From contig NZ_CP071793.1 of assembly GCF_017498545.1 (NCBI RefSeq), forward strand, positions 434,001 through 498,000: a stretch of DNA of 64,000 bases, given 5' to 3'. Made by a program: the position numbers and the translations under genes. Positions 44,388 to 53,225 of this stretch are shown here, in pieces (positions within the stretch are counted from its first letter, which is position 1; the number at the start of each line of letters is the position of its first letter). This DNA comes from Sulfidibacter corallicola (GTDB lineage Bacteria > Acidobacteriota > Holophagae > Acanthopleuribacterales > Acanthopleuribacteraceae). The notes under the pieces were generated by a model, which searched no databases, was not told the DNA's origin, and worked only from the letters and a program-made list of their open reading frames with translations.

Positions 44388-44795
44388 TCAACCGGACTGG
44401 ACTTCGAAGGTCCAGACATTGCGGCCGGATTCGCGTCGGTACTGGAAGCGATCCACGAGTTTGCGCATGAAGTAGAGGCCGAGGCCGCCCACTTCGCGGT
44501 CGAGGATGGGGGCTTCCAGGTCGGGTTCACAGATGAGGTCGGAATCGAAAGGGGCGCCGCCGTCGCGAAACACCAGGACGATGGTGCCGCCGAGGCGCTG
44601 GATGGTGATTTCGATGGCACCGGCCGGCTTGTCGCGATAGGCGTGAATGATGATGTTCGTCGCGATTTCTTCAGCCACCAGTCCCATGTGCAGCACGCGT
44701 TTCTCGTCGAGGCCGAGGCCGCGCATCTGCACTTCCACGATTTCCATGATTTCGCGAACCGAATCCAGCTCGGCCGGACATTCATGCTTGTACAT
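44388..44795 (-). CDS. RsbW/BtrW-type anti-sigma serine kinase
   Basis: A 135-residue HATPase_c domain of the serine-kinase class: the N-box reads GLVAEEIATNIIIHAY, the G1 box FRDGGAPFD and the G2 box VGGLGLYFMRKLVDRF. Such kinases bind either a sigma factor or a STAS antagonist and phosphorylate the latter. The gene is 64 bases downstream of a STAS gene, and both sit within the type III operon between the chaperone gene and sctX. This fits control of secretion by partner switching, as for BtrW in Bordetella. AAAGG precedes the ATG. Confidence 0.88.
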   Translation of the reverse strand: MYKHECPAELDSVREIMEIVEVQMRGLGLDEKRVLHMGLVAEEIATNIIIHAYRDKPAGAIEITIQRLGGTIVLVFRDGGAPFDSDLICEPDLEAPILDREVGGLGLYFMRKLVDRFQYRRESGRNVWTFEVQSG

Positions 44796-44859
44796 GGTGA
44801 GCCTTTAGGATGAATTCTCGCGGACGACTCGAAGAACCGGTCGGAAGAGGGGGGAGGCC

Positions 44860-45192
44860 TCAACCGAATACCGCTTTGGCGCCTTCCAAGTCGTCGTAGA
44901 CTTTGATGATGTTGTGGAACCCGGCCATTTCGATGATTTCGCGAACCTGGGCCTTCAGCCCGCAGAGGACCAATTTGCCTTGGCCATGGACCTTTTTGGT
45001 GGCGATGAGAATAACCCTCAAGCCGGCGCTGCTGATGAACGGGACCTCGCTGAGATCGAGGATCAGGTTGTGTTGACCGGCACCGATGGTGCGCAGGGTC
45101 TTGTCCTCCAGCTCGGAGCAGGTCACGGAATCCAGGCGTCCGGCGACGCGGATCACGGTCAGATTATCCAAAGTATCGCATTTTACGGTCAT
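44860..45192 (-). CDS. STAS-domain anti-anti-sigma factor (RsbV/BtrV-type)
   Basis: A 110-residue single STAS domain. The conserved phosphorylation site is present (LSEVPFISSAGLRVILI; the Ser pair before AGL), preceded by a VAGRLDSVTCSELE strand-helix. The unphosphorylated form captures the RsbW-type kinase; PP2C phosphatases regenerate it (known). I chose the ATG at 45192, with AGGA seven bases upstream, over a TTG at 45210. The likely kinase partner is the next gene, and the likely phosphatase is the receiver-PP2C protein encoded at 30.9-32.1 kb. Confidence 0.9.
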   Translation of the reverse strand: MTVKCDTLDNLTVIRVAGRLDSVTCSELEDKTLRTIGAGQHNLILDLSEVPFISSAGLRVILIATKKVHGQGKLVLCGLKAQVREIIEMAGFHNIIKVYDDLEGAKAVFG

Positions 45193-45380
45193 GTAACATT
45201 CCTGTGGCAATTGCGCGATGTGGGATGGTTCGAACGGTCGCGAGGAGCGCTGCCGAGCGGATCGACGGAGGTCCGGAACGCGCCTTCGAACGGGTTTGAT
45301 ACGGGGTTTCGAGGCAAACCCAACCTATCATAGGACGAGGACGGTCGAGCGGAAAGGACACTGCCTCACCGCCATGGGAA

Positions 45381-45746
45381 TCAGGCTGCCTTGTCGTGCA
45401 ATTGAGCGAGGATTTCCAAGGTTCGGTCCAAGGTTGGCGGAGAGAACTCCACCTCGGGGATCTGGGCCACGAATACCAGGTGATTGTCACCGCGCATGGC
45501 GGCGGTCACCGCAATCGGTAGCGCTTCGCGGAAATGGCAGGCGGCCAGTGCTTTGGCCGGGTAACCGGATTCGTAGGGCGGCATCTCGCGGCTCAGGTAG
45601 ACCAGAACCGTTCCCGGTGCCTGCTCCAGGTAGAGCGTGCCCATTTTTTCGATTTCGAGGCAGACGACCCCCTGGTCATTGAAGGTCAGTTCGCCCAATT
45701 GGATGCTTTCGCCAAAGGTTCTCAAGGTGTCTTCGACCCATGTCAT
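45381..45746 (-). CDS. Type III secretion chaperone (CesT/SycN-YscB-like)
   Basis: A 121-residue acidic protein with the alpha-beta layout of class I secretion chaperones: an N-terminal helix (VEDTLRTFGESIQL), strands (VVCLEIEKMGTLYLEQ, VLVYLSREMP), a middle helix and a C-terminal helix (TLEILAQLHDKAA). It lies 99 bases downstream of sctW. In Ysc systems the YopN gatekeeper is held by the SycN/YscB chaperones encoded next to it, so SctW is the likely client. AAGGAG lies eight bases before the ATG. Confidence 0.7.
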   Translation of the reverse strand: MTWVEDTLRTFGESIQLGELTFNDQGVVCLEIEKMGTLYLEQAPGTVLVYLSREMPPYESGYPAKALAACHFREALPIAVTAAMRGDNHLVFVAQIPEVEFSPPTLDRTLEILAQLHDKAA

Positions 45747-45845
45747 CGAGTTGGCTCCTTTTGGTTGGGAATCGCACTTGGCGGGGTTGAGGGGTTGAGA
45801 GAGGGTTCGCGGATCGGTCGATGCCGCGGAAGTCGTGGCCGGGGC

Positions 45846-46979
45846 CTACTCTTCCGCTTCCAGCATCTCCTCTTCCTTGTCGATCGCTTCGTCCAACGCT
45901 TCCTGGGTCGCGTCGATCAACTTTTCGCGGCTTTCCAGGTCGTCGTCGAACACTTTGAGGGGCAATTCCTTGATCATGCCGCCCAACTCGCGCAAAAAGT
46001 AGATTTGGGCTTCGATCACGGTGATCCCGACCGCCTGGGCGAACTTGGCCACGTGGTCGCTGCGCAACCACTTCTCGGCCTTGAGGCCCATCAGGCGGGT
46101 CATGAATTCCTTGGTTTTGGTTTTGGGGGTCAAGCGGTAGGCGCGGCGAATCTTTTCCAGGAGTTCGGCACAGTTGCGGTGGATGTTGCCGAGCATTTCC
46201 AGCGAATAGAGATCGTCGATGACGCGCTTCAATTCCACGTGCGAAATCGAGGGACCCTTGCTCTGCAGATCGCTGCCCACGGCGCGTATCAGGAACTCGA
46301 TCGCCTTCTGGAAATCTTCGTCGCCGTGGTTTTCCAAAATTTCGTTGTAGGTTTCGTGGAAGCCCTCGTACTTGAGCACCGTGTCGCGGTAGAAATCGCG
46401 CAGTTGCTGGGTGTCGCGCAGACCTTGCGAGGAGAATTCGGCGGCGTCTTCGCTCACGTTGAAGCCGGCGCGGATGGCCGGGCCGTCTTCCTCCATGGCC
46501 TGTTCCATGGCTTCCTGCAGGCTGGCGACCAGTTCCTCGTGGCCACCCTCGGCCGACAGCATTTCCTTGGCGTACTGCATCGCCCCGTATTGCTGCGACA
46601 CGTCCTTGAAGAACTTGCCCACTTCCTGGCGGAGCTGCTCCGGGTTCATGTCGCCCATCTTCTTCAGGTGCGACATGAACTTGTCGAGCTGTTCCGGCTT
46701 GTCCATCTGCTTGAGCTGCTTCAGGTAGAACTCGGCCTTTTCCAGTGCGTTGGCCCGAACGCCGCGGACCGTGACCTTGCGGCTCTTTAACTTCTTTTCC
46801 ACCTTTTCACTGGCGCTGAAGGTCATCTCTTCGGCCGCGTCGGCGACCATCGAGGCCGCATCTTTGACCTGGGCCACCCGCTGGCCGCGCATTTGACCCA
46901 TGGCCTGCCCTTGCTGGGCGATGACGTCGTGGTGGGCCAGGTTGTGCATCTGTTGGTGAAAATCAAGGCGTTCGACCAT
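45846..46979 (-). CDS. sctW: Type III secretion gatekeeper SctW (YopN-TyeA fusion type)
   Basis: A 377-residue helical protein of the YopN/MxiC/InvE family. The N-terminal ~75 residues are likely the secretion signal and chaperone-binding segment; the YopN core (residues ~75-280) contains QLDKFMSHLKKMGDMNPEQL and VLKYEGFHETYNEIL. The C-terminal ~90 residues (FMTRLMGLKAEKWLRSDHV) are TyeA-like, so both parts are in one chain. It blocks effector export until host contact (family knowledge). The first residues include several Gln-rich turns. GAGG precedes the ATG at 46979. Confidence 0.9.
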   Translation of the reverse strand: MVERLDFHQQMHNLAHHDVIAQQGQAMGQMRGQRVAQVKDAASMVADAAEEMTFSASEKVEKKLKSRKVTVRGVRANALEKAEFYLKQLKQMDKPEQLDKFMSHLKKMGDMNPEQLRQEVGKFFKDVSQQYGAMQYAKEMLSAEGGHEELVASLQEAMEQAMEEDGPAIRAGFNVSEDAAEFSSQGLRDTQQLRDFYRDTVLKYEGFHETYNEILENHGDEDFQKAIEFLIRAVGSDLQSKGPSISHVELKRVIDDLYSLEMLGNIHRNCAELLEKIRRAYRLTPKTKTKEFMTRLMGLKAEKWLRSDHVAKFAQAVGITVIEAQIYFLRELGGMIKELPLKVFDDDLESREKLIDATQEALDEAIDKEEEMLEAEE

Positions 46980-47152
46980 GGGTTACCTCAAATGTGGTGG
47001 GGTTGGGGCGCGTCGTGCGGGTCGATGGCGGCGAAGGGAATCGGGTTGCGTGGGTTGCCAGTTTTCGATGGCGCGCGGCGAATCGACACCCTGAGGGAAA
47101 TCCTAACGAGCGAATTTGGAGGAATTGTGGAGTGGGTTGGAAAAAGCAAAGA

Positions 47153-49075
47153 TTACCTCCAGGTATTTAACTCCGCCCGGTTTTCCGCGGGGGCGAAGGA
47201 AAATTGACAATCGGGAGAAGTGACGAGCCTCATCACCAGGCCTTCGGATTCGAGCGACAGCTCGAAGTTCAGGGACAGGATCAGGCGGCTGACGCGCGGA
47301 TCCACCTCGCAGACCTGGGATTCGGTCGGATCGGTCAAGATCCCGCAGCGGCGGCTGAAAGTCATGGCGACGGCGACGCCGGTCTCGCGGCAGCGCAGGC
47401 GAAAGCCCAGCCGATCGGTTTGGGGGTCGGCGCTTTCGGTCACCACCGTGCTGCCGTCCGGCCAGGCCAGCGGTGAGGCGCCGCTTGCGAAGCTGCGCTG
47501 CACGGCGGTGAGCGGGGCGGAACCGAGAAGGCGGGAGAGGGCGTTCAACCAGGCCGAAGGCGCGACGCCCTGTGGTGCCAGCGCCGAAAGGGCCTTGCGA
47601 ACGGCCGCGAGCCGTCGATCGTCCAGCTCGTCCTCGGATGCGACGGTCTCGTCCTCGAACAGCGCCGGGTCCAGCAGGCCTTTGGGAAAGCGAATCGGGT
47701 AGAGGCCGAGATCTTCGAGGAAAAAGGGACAGAGCGGTTCCTCGGCGTCGTTCGGGCGAGCGAGCCATTCCTGCATCAGGTCTTCGAAGATACCGCGGAA
47801 CGAAATGGGCAGGGGGCCGCAATAGGGCGCGGGCAGGGCGGCCAGTTCCTGGGCTCTTTGGGCCGCCAGGGCCGCCAGCGGCTCGGTCAGCCGTTCCGTG
47901 ACGAAGCGGGGCCAGGCGCCCGACGCCGTATCGGGCAACGGGGCGCGTTCGGCCGCGGCGTCGCGCTCGCGGAACCACAATTGGCGCAGCGGTTCGCCGG
48001 TCAGGCGCAGAAACTCCCAGATGCTCAGGCCCTGCGCGCGACAGGCCTCGAACAGGGCCGTCCGCAGTTCCATCTCGGCGACACAGCGTTGATCCAGGGA
48101 GTCGCCCAGCCATTGCCGGCAGATCTCGCGGGCCGCGCCGAACGGGATGCGGTCGATCAATGACTCGGCTTCGGAGGCGGTGGGCAGGGCCATGATGGAC
48201 CACAGCTCGTGGCGTATCTCGCGGTTGGGCATCAGGCCGAAAAAGAAATAGGCTTCGCCGAACGTCAGCATGAGGTCGGTCAGCGTCTTGTTGTGGTCGA
48301 GCACCACCCAACGGCGGCCGCCATCCTCGTCCAAGACCAGGAAAAACTCGCTGGCGTCTTCCTGGCCGATGCAACCGTAGAAGGCGAAGGTTGCCTGGAT
48401 CCAGGGAATCAAGGAAGCCCTCGAGGAAAAATCGCGCAGCACTTCCGGGTGATCGACCAGGGCGTGGAGGCCGGGCACGTAGCGTTGGAAACTACCCTGC
48501 ACCCCGTCCAGTTTGACCCAGGCCGTCTGCGGGACGCCCAGCGCCTTGCCCAGTTCGGCGGCCAGGACTTCCTTGGCCGGGCCTTCGCCCATACGGGTTC
48601 CCAGATAGGAATAGCGACCCTCGGCGGCAGCGCGCTCGAGATGGCGTGCCGTATCGCCCTCCATTTGCCGGATTCGATCCACCTGGGGATGGTTGGTGGC
48701 CGGATCCTCGTGGATGCGCTTGCGCGACGCCGCGTCGGGCACGTAATCCTGGTCGCAGGGCTTGAAGACCCCGATGCGATGGGACGCGTCGCCACCGGTA
48801 CCCCGTCGATCGAAGCAATACCAGGTGCCGCTGGCACCTTCCGGCTCCTGCTCCATCGCGATGCCGCGGGCCAGCGCGATGCGGGCCTCGGCCAATTCGG
48901 GGAAGGTGGCCACCTCCAGCAGGGTGGTCGGCAGGGATGGGTCGCTGTCGGCCACGGCCCGGGAAAGGGTGGCCAGCCGCTGGCCGTATTCGGCCTGGAC
49001 GGCAGCCGCGTCTTCACCGCTCAGCGGCGTGTCGCGGGCAACGAATTTGTGAAGGAGGTCGCGTGCTTGATGCAT
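47153..49075 (-). CDS. Candidate effector with PI3/4-kinase-like fold
   Basis: A 640-residue protein encoded between sctU and sctW. Residues ~98-265 resemble the PI3/4-kinase-like fold: IGVFKPCDQD (putative ATP-binding Lys105), an AKEVLAAELGKALGVPQTAWV helix-strand (split: AKEVLAAELGK, GVPQTAWVKL; Glu169), hinge-like GSFQRYVPG (194-202), catalytic-loop-like QEDASEFFLVLDEDG (Asp240) and the metal-binding WVVLDHNKTL (Asp260-His261). The usual Asn of the catalytic loop is not obvious. Residues ~270-640 are not recognised. No signal peptide or membrane helix. Operon position suggests a type III effector acting on host phosphoinositides or proteins (inference). GAGGA precedes the ATG. Confidence 0.55.
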   Translation of the reverse strand: MHQARDLLHKFVARDTPLSGEDAAAVQAEYGQRLATLSRAVADSDPSLPTTLLEVATFPELAEARIALARGIAMEQEPEGASGTWYCFDRRGTGGDASHRIGVFKPCDQDYVPDAASRKRIHEDPATNHPQVDRIRQMEGDTARHLERAAAEGRYSYLGTRMGEGPAKEVLAAELGKALGVPQTAWVKLDGVQGSFQRYVPGLHALVDHPEVLRDFSSRASLIPWIQATFAFYGCIGQEDASEFFLVLDEDGGRRWVVLDHNKTLTDLMLTFGEAYFFFGLMPNREIRHELWSIMALPTASEAESLIDRIPFGAAREICRQWLGDSLDQRCVAEMELRTALFEACRAQGLSIWEFLRLTGEPLRQLWFRERDAAAERAPLPDTASGAWPRFVTERLTEPLAALAAQRAQELAALPAPYCGPLPISFRGIFEDLMQEWLARPNDAEEPLCPFFLEDLGLYPIRFPKGLLDPALFEDETVASEDELDDRRLAAVRKALSALAPQGVAPSAWLNALSRLLGSAPLTAVQRSFASGASPLAWPDGSTVVTESADPQTDRLGFRLRCRETGVAVAMTFSRRCGILTDPTESQVCEVDPRVSRLILSLNFELSLESEGLVMRLVTSPDCQFSFAPAENRAELNTWR

Positions 49076-49207
49076 GGTCGGATGTCCTCGATGCGGGTCG
49101 GTTGAGGGGGGAGACCGGTGTGGTGGGGTTTGTCGAACTGGGTTGTTCCAGCGTGCGGTGCCGGGTTGGGTCGTCGGGGAATCGCCTTGACGGCGGAACC
49201 CGCCGGG

Positions 49208-50263
49208 TCAGTATTGGGGATTGTTTTCGGCTTCGAGCTGCTGGACCCAGCGCAACACTTCGGCGACCGGTTCCAGCAGGTCCTTGGGAATGTAGTGGTC
49301 CTCGGGAGTCTGGTCCCACAGCGACCGCGCCAACGGCACGTTGCGCATGACGGGTATGCCTTCTTCCTTGGCCACTTCGATCATTTTCTTGGCGACGTGG
49401 TCCTGGCCCTTGGCCAGCACCATCGGTAGTTTGGTTTCTTCCTTGTCGTAGAAGAGCGCGATGGCGATATGGGTCGGGTTGGTCACGAGCACACTCGCTT
49501 TTTTGGTCTTCTGGACCGTTTCGCTGTTGATGAGTTCCTGGTGGAGCTGCTTGCGCTTGCCCTTGATGTGGGGGTCGCCCTCCATCTCCTTGTACTCGCG
49601 CTTGACCTCGTCCTTGGTCATCTTCAGCTTTTTGATGTGTTGGTAGTTCTGGAGGAAGTAGTCGACGACGGCCACCAGCAGGAAGGCGACCGCGGTGTAG
49701 ATCGCCACCTGTTTGAGCATCGCGCCGAGCATGAAGTTGACGCCGGGCAGGCCCAGGTAGGGCAGCTTGACCAAGGGATCGATGCTGTCGCGAATGATGA
49801 TGGTCAGCAGGGCGCCGAGAAAGGCGATCTTCAGGATCGACTTGATCAGCTCGATGAGGTTGTTCATCGAGAAAATCTTCTTCAAGCCCTCGACCGGGTT
49901 CAGTTTCTTGAGGTCCGGTTTCACCGATTCGAAGGCCAGCAGGGCGCCGACCTGGAAGAAGTTGCCCAAGACGCCCACGAAGGCGGCCACCAACACGAAC
50001 GGCATCGAGACTTCCAACATGGTTCGGCCCACCCCGGTCACGACCGCCTTCAGGCCCTCGCGAAAAGGCTTTTCGTAGTATTGGGTGGGTAGCAGGATCA
50101 TTTCCTGGAGGCGATCGACGACCCAACCCCAGAGGCCCGCGATCATGATGAACAGGGTGATGATGACCACAGCCGAGGGAACTTCCTTACTCTTGGCGAC
50201 CTGACCCTTCTTTCGGGCGTCCCTCAGCTTTTTAGGGGTTGGTTGTTCTGTTTTTTCACTCAT
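49208..50263 (-). CDS. sctU: Type III secretion switch protein SctU
   Basis: A 351-residue YscU/FlhB-family protein. It starts with the conserved SEKTEQPTPKKLRDARKKG and has four membrane helices (residues ~28-210). The cytoplasmic domain contains the autocleavage motif NPTH (in VLVTNPTHIAIAL), whose cleavage after Asn switches export from needle to later substrates. Residues DVPLARSL-like (NVPLARSLW) follow as in the family. The ATG at 50263 overlaps the sctT end by eight bases. Confidence 0.96.
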   Translation of the reverse strand: MSEKTEQPTPKKLRDARKKGQVAKSKEVPSAVVIITLFIMIAGLWGWVVDRLQEMILLPTQYYEKPFREGLKAVVTGVGRTMLEVSMPFVLVAAFVGVLGNFFQVGALLAFESVKPDLKKLNPVEGLKKIFSMNNLIELIKSILKIAFLGALLTIIIRDSIDPLVKLPYLGLPGVNFMLGAMLKQVAIYTAVAFLLVAVVDYFLQNYQHIKKLKMTKDEVKREYKEMEGDPHIKGKRKQLHQELINSETVQKTKKASVLVTNPTHIAIALFYDKEETKLPMVLAKGQDHVAKKMIEVAKEEGIPVMRNVPLARSLWDQTPEDHYIPKDLLEPVAEVLRWVQQLEAENNPQY

Positions 50264-51041
50264 GGAGCACGTTCTTGATGAATTGGATGATGTCGCCGAG
50301 CACCAGGTCGGAGCCCATGAGCAGGTAGAAGACGTAGTAGGTATATATAATGAGGATGAAACTGCCCACGGCACTCTTGATCGGCATCGACAGGAAGAAC
50401 ACGTTCAACTGGGGCGCGAAGCGGTTGATCAGGCCCAGGCCGTATTCGGCGACGAACACGGCGATGATGATCGGCGCGGCGAACAGGACCGTGTACTCCA
50501 TCAGGAGGTCGACCAGGTCGAGGAAGAAGATGGCGAACTCGGGACCGATGTTGGGAAAAAAGGAAAAGACGGGCCAGAGCTTGTAGGTCTCGAACAGGCC
50601 GCCGAGCACCAGCAGGAACCCGCCGCTGGAAAGGAACAGGGTCGCCAACAACTGCAGGAACATGCTGCCCAGCGGTGAGGTCTGATGGCCGGAAAGCGGG
50701 TCGACCACCTGGGCCATGGTGGTGCCGCGCTGGTTGTCGATGAAGAAACCGACACTCTCGCCGATCCAGAACACCACGCTCACCACGAAGCCGATGATCA
50801 CCCCGATCAGGACTTCCTTGGCGAGCACGGCCACGATGGTGATCATGTCCAGTTGTTCCGGCATGGTCGGCGAAACCATGGGATAGACCATCAGGGTGAA
50901 ACTGACCACGATGCTGTTGCGCACCATGCCCTGCAGGATCGATTGACCCAGAAAGGGGATGACCGAAAACATCGCCAACATGCGCGGCGCGCACATGGCG
51001 ATGGTCAGTACCACCTGTTTGACCTGATCCATATATTCCAT
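50256..51041 (-). CDS. sctT: Type III secretion export apparatus protein SctT
   Basis: A 261-residue YscT/FliR-family membrane protein with about six hydrophobic helices. Family features include RMLAMFSVIPFLG near the N terminus, GESVGFFIDNQRG and NRFAPQLNVFFLSMPIK. With SctR and SctS it forms the helical export gate. The gene is 20 bases downstream of sctS and overlaps sctU. GGAGAAG lies upstream of the ATG. Confidence 0.95.
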   Translation of the reverse strand: MEYMDQVKQVVLTIAMCAPRMLAMFSVIPFLGQSILQGMVRNSIVVSFTLMVYPMVSPTMPEQLDMITIVAVLAKEVLIGVIIGFVVSVVFWIGESVGFFIDNQRGTTMAQVVDPLSGHQTSPLGSMFLQLLATLFLSSGGFLLVLGGLFETYKLWPVFSFFPNIGPEFAIFFLDLVDLLMEYTVLFAAPIIIAVFVAEYGLGLINRFAPQLNVFFLSMPIKSAVGSFILIIYTYYVFYLLMGSDLVLGDIIQFIKNVLHE

Positions 51042-51061
51042 GATCGGTAACTTCTCCGAAC

Positions 51062-51331
51062 CTATTTGACCGCGTAGGGGAACATTTCGAACATCTTGGT
51101 GCCGAACAGCAACAGCTCGGCACCCAGCCAGCGGGCCGTGAGAATCAAGGTGATCGTCACCGCCACCAGCTTGATGGCGAACGACAGGGTTTGTTCCTGA
51201 ACCTGGGTCAGGGCCTGAATCAAACTGACCAGGATCCCGGTGCCCGCCGCCATGATGATGGGCGGCATCGACAGAATCAGGACCAGGGTCATGGACTGGA
51301 TGGTCAGGTCGATAATGGTTGCTTCATCCAT
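51062..51331 (-). CDS. sctS: Type III secretion export apparatus protein SctS
   Basis: An 89-residue YscS/FliQ-family protein with two hydrophobic helices and the family motif SLIQALTQVQEQTL between them. It contributes to the core export gate. AGGAGG lies six bases before the ATG. It lies 20 bases after sctR. Confidence 0.95.
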   Translation of the reverse strand: MDEATIIDLTIQSMTLVLILSMPPIIMAAGTGILVSLIQALTQVQEQTLSFAIKLVAVTITLILTARWLGAELLLFGTKMFEMFPYAVK

Positions 51332-51351
51332 GAGGGACCTCCTGGGGGCAC

Positions 51352-52008
51352 TCAGCTATAGGTCAGGACCAGTCCGTGGATCAGGCGGGCCCAGCCGTCC
51401 AAAAGCACGAACAGCAAGAGTTTGAAGGGGAGCGAGATGGTCATGGGCGAGACCATCATCATGCCCATCGCCAATAGGATGTTCGAGACCACGAGGTCGA
51501 TGGCGATGAAGGGTAGGTAGAGCATGAATCCGATTTGGAAGGCGGCCGTCAATTCGCTGACCGTGAAGGCCGGGACCAGCACCATCAAGTCGTCTTCCTT
51601 CAGGTTCGCGGCGCTTTCTTCCGGCCACAGGGCCTTGGCCGAACGCATGAAGAAGGCGCGCTCGCGGGCGTGGGAGTGTTTGTAGAGGAAGGCGCGAATG
51701 GGTTCCTTGGCCTCGCCGGCCGCGGCCACCAGGCTCTGGAGATCGCGTTCCTTGATTTCGGCCTGACGGAAGGCCTCGTAGGCCTGCTGGCCGACGGGTG
51801 CCATCACGTAGACGGTCAGGATGATGGCCAGTCCGTTGATGACCATGTTGGGAGGAATGTTCTGGATCCCCAGTGCGTTGCGAACCAGCGACAACACGAC
51901 CACCAGCTTGATGAACGAGGTCACCATGATGGCCACGAAGGGGGCCAGCGACAAGGTCACCAAGACCAACACGATGTAGAGGGGATCGGGCATGGTAAAT
52001 TGTTCCAT
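51352..52008 (-). CDS. sctR: Type III secretion export apparatus protein SctR
   Basis: A 218-residue YscR/FliP-family protein. The N-terminal helix pair contains FVAIMVTSFIKLVVVLSL and GIQNIPPNMVINGLA; the late block AFQIGFMLYLPFIAIDLVVS and GMMMVSPMTISLPFK are family signatures. There is no cleavable signal as in FliP, in keeping with non-flagellar members. Start at 52008 with GGAG ten bases upstream. Confidence 0.96.
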   Translation of the reverse strand: MEQFTMPDPLYIVLVLVTLSLAPFVAIMVTSFIKLVVVLSLVRNALGIQNIPPNMVINGLAIILTVYVMAPVGQQAYEAFRQAEIKERDLQSLVAAAGEAKEPIRAFLYKHSHARERAFFMRSAKALWPEESAANLKEDDLMVLVPAFTVSELTAAFQIGFMLYLPFIAIDLVVSNILLAMGMMMVSPMTISLPFKLLLFVLLDGWARLIHGLVLTYS

Positions 52009-52085
52009 GGTTGAGAGACTCCGTTATTTCAAGCTCTTGGCTGATTTGGGATGGTGGCGGGCTCCTGGCGAGGGCCCGCCCGTGA

Positions 52086-53153
52086 TCAGTCCTGACCGTC
52101 GAACAGTTCCAGGAAGCGAACGCCCAGGTTGTCTTCCACCTGAACCAGCTCGCCGCTGCCGATGACCTTGCCGTTGGCGCGAATGGTGATCGGTTTGTCC
52201 AGGTTGTGCTCCAGGTCGATCACGAAACCGGCCTGAATGGCGCGCAGATCGCCCAGTGTCAGGCTCTTGCGACCCACCTCGAAGACCAGGTCCACTTCCA
52301 ATTCGTCCAGGCCACCGGCCTGGGAAGCGTCGGTGTGTTCATGTTGATTCATGTGCATGCTCTCCACGATAAGTTGTTGATTTTGCTGGTGTTCTTGAGT
52401 TTGAAGCGGGCCGCCGAGAACCAAGCCGCCCGGAAAACTCAGGCTCGCTTTTCCTTCGCGGGCGAAGGCGTGGTTGTCCATCAGCACGATGTCGTGCCGG
52501 TCCAGGCCACTCAGGTCCTCGAAGCGCAGGCGGGTTCGGCCGATCTCCAGCGAGGCGGGGAAGGGCAGGGACGACCAATTGCCCAGAGCCACCTGCTGTA
52601 CCTTTTCCAGGAGGTCGGCGAACAGGGCCATCGCATTGCCGCGGAACGAGATATGGCCGCGGATGGGCTGGCCGTCGCTCGTCCGGATCAGGCGGAAGTG
52701 GAGGGTGCGGCCGTAGCCTTCCATGAAGCGATCGAAGGTATCGCGTTCCTGGATGGGGTACAGCAACTGTCGAATGCGGCTGTGCAGGCCCGACCAGGCT
52801 TCGAAGCGCCGCATGACGTCTTCCTGAATCAACTCGAACACCGCGGCGCGCAGCTCGTCCGGCAGATCCTCGATCGACTGGCCCAGCAACATCTGGTGCT
52901 GGTCGTTCATGAACCCCATGTGCTCCAGCCCGATGCGTACCTGACTCTCGCCGGCGCCGATTTCGAAGGCGATGATCGGCTCGTAGTGGATGGGTGTCGG
53001 CGAGAAGATCAGCGTGTACGCCACGTCGCCCAGGGTAAGCGTCATACACCCGTTCTTGCGGAAGATACGGTTGTAGAGGTAGGCTTCGTGGCTGGGAATC
53101 TTGCGGGGGCGGAAGGCCCGAGGTCTGATTTTTGATTTGGTCGTCAACGGCAT
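52086..53153 (-). CDS. sctQ: Type III secretion C-ring protein SctQ
   Basis: A 355-residue protein. The C-terminal ~75 residues are a SpoA/FliN domain (VDLVFEVGRKSLTLGDLRAI, IRANGKVIGSGELVQVEDN-like, split here, then LGVRFLELF). A second SpoA-like segment is plausible at residues ~190-260 (LEIGRTRLRFEDL). The N-terminal part matches the YscQ-type domain only loosely. SctQ forms the cytoplasmic sorting platform with SctK and SctL. An internal ATG at 52354, within the linker before the C-terminal domain (MHMNQHEH), might yield the short SctQ-C product known in Yersinia and Salmonella; its ribosome site is not strong. Confidence 0.88.
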   Translation of the reverse strand: MPLTTKSKIRPRAFRPRKIPSHEAYLYNRIFRKNGCMTLTLGDVAYTLIFSPTPIHYEPIIAFEIGAGESQVRIGLEHMGFMNDQHQMLLGQSIEDLPDELRAAVFELIQEDVMRRFEAWSGLHSRIRQLLYPIQERDTFDRFMEGYGRTLHFRLIRTSDGQPIRGHISFRGNAMALFADLLEKVQQVALGNWSSLPFPASLEIGRTRLRFEDLSGLDRHDIVLMDNHAFAREGKASLSFPGGLVLGGPLQTQEHQQNQQLIVESMHMNQHEHTDASQAGGLDELEVDLVFEVGRKSLTLGDLRAIQAGFVIDLEHNLDKPITIRANGKVIGSGELVQVEDNLGVRFLELFDGQD

Positions 53154-53225
53154 AAGTCGTCCTGTGCTTCGGAGTGGTTGGCGGTGCGGCGCGGGTCAGG
53201 ACCCGGGGACCGCACCTGCGGAGGA

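Noticed and set aside
47103..48374. Alternative minus-strand frame over the kinase-like gene
   Set aside because: Arg/Pro/Gly-rich shadow frame; the kinase-like frame has structured motifs and a good ribosome site.
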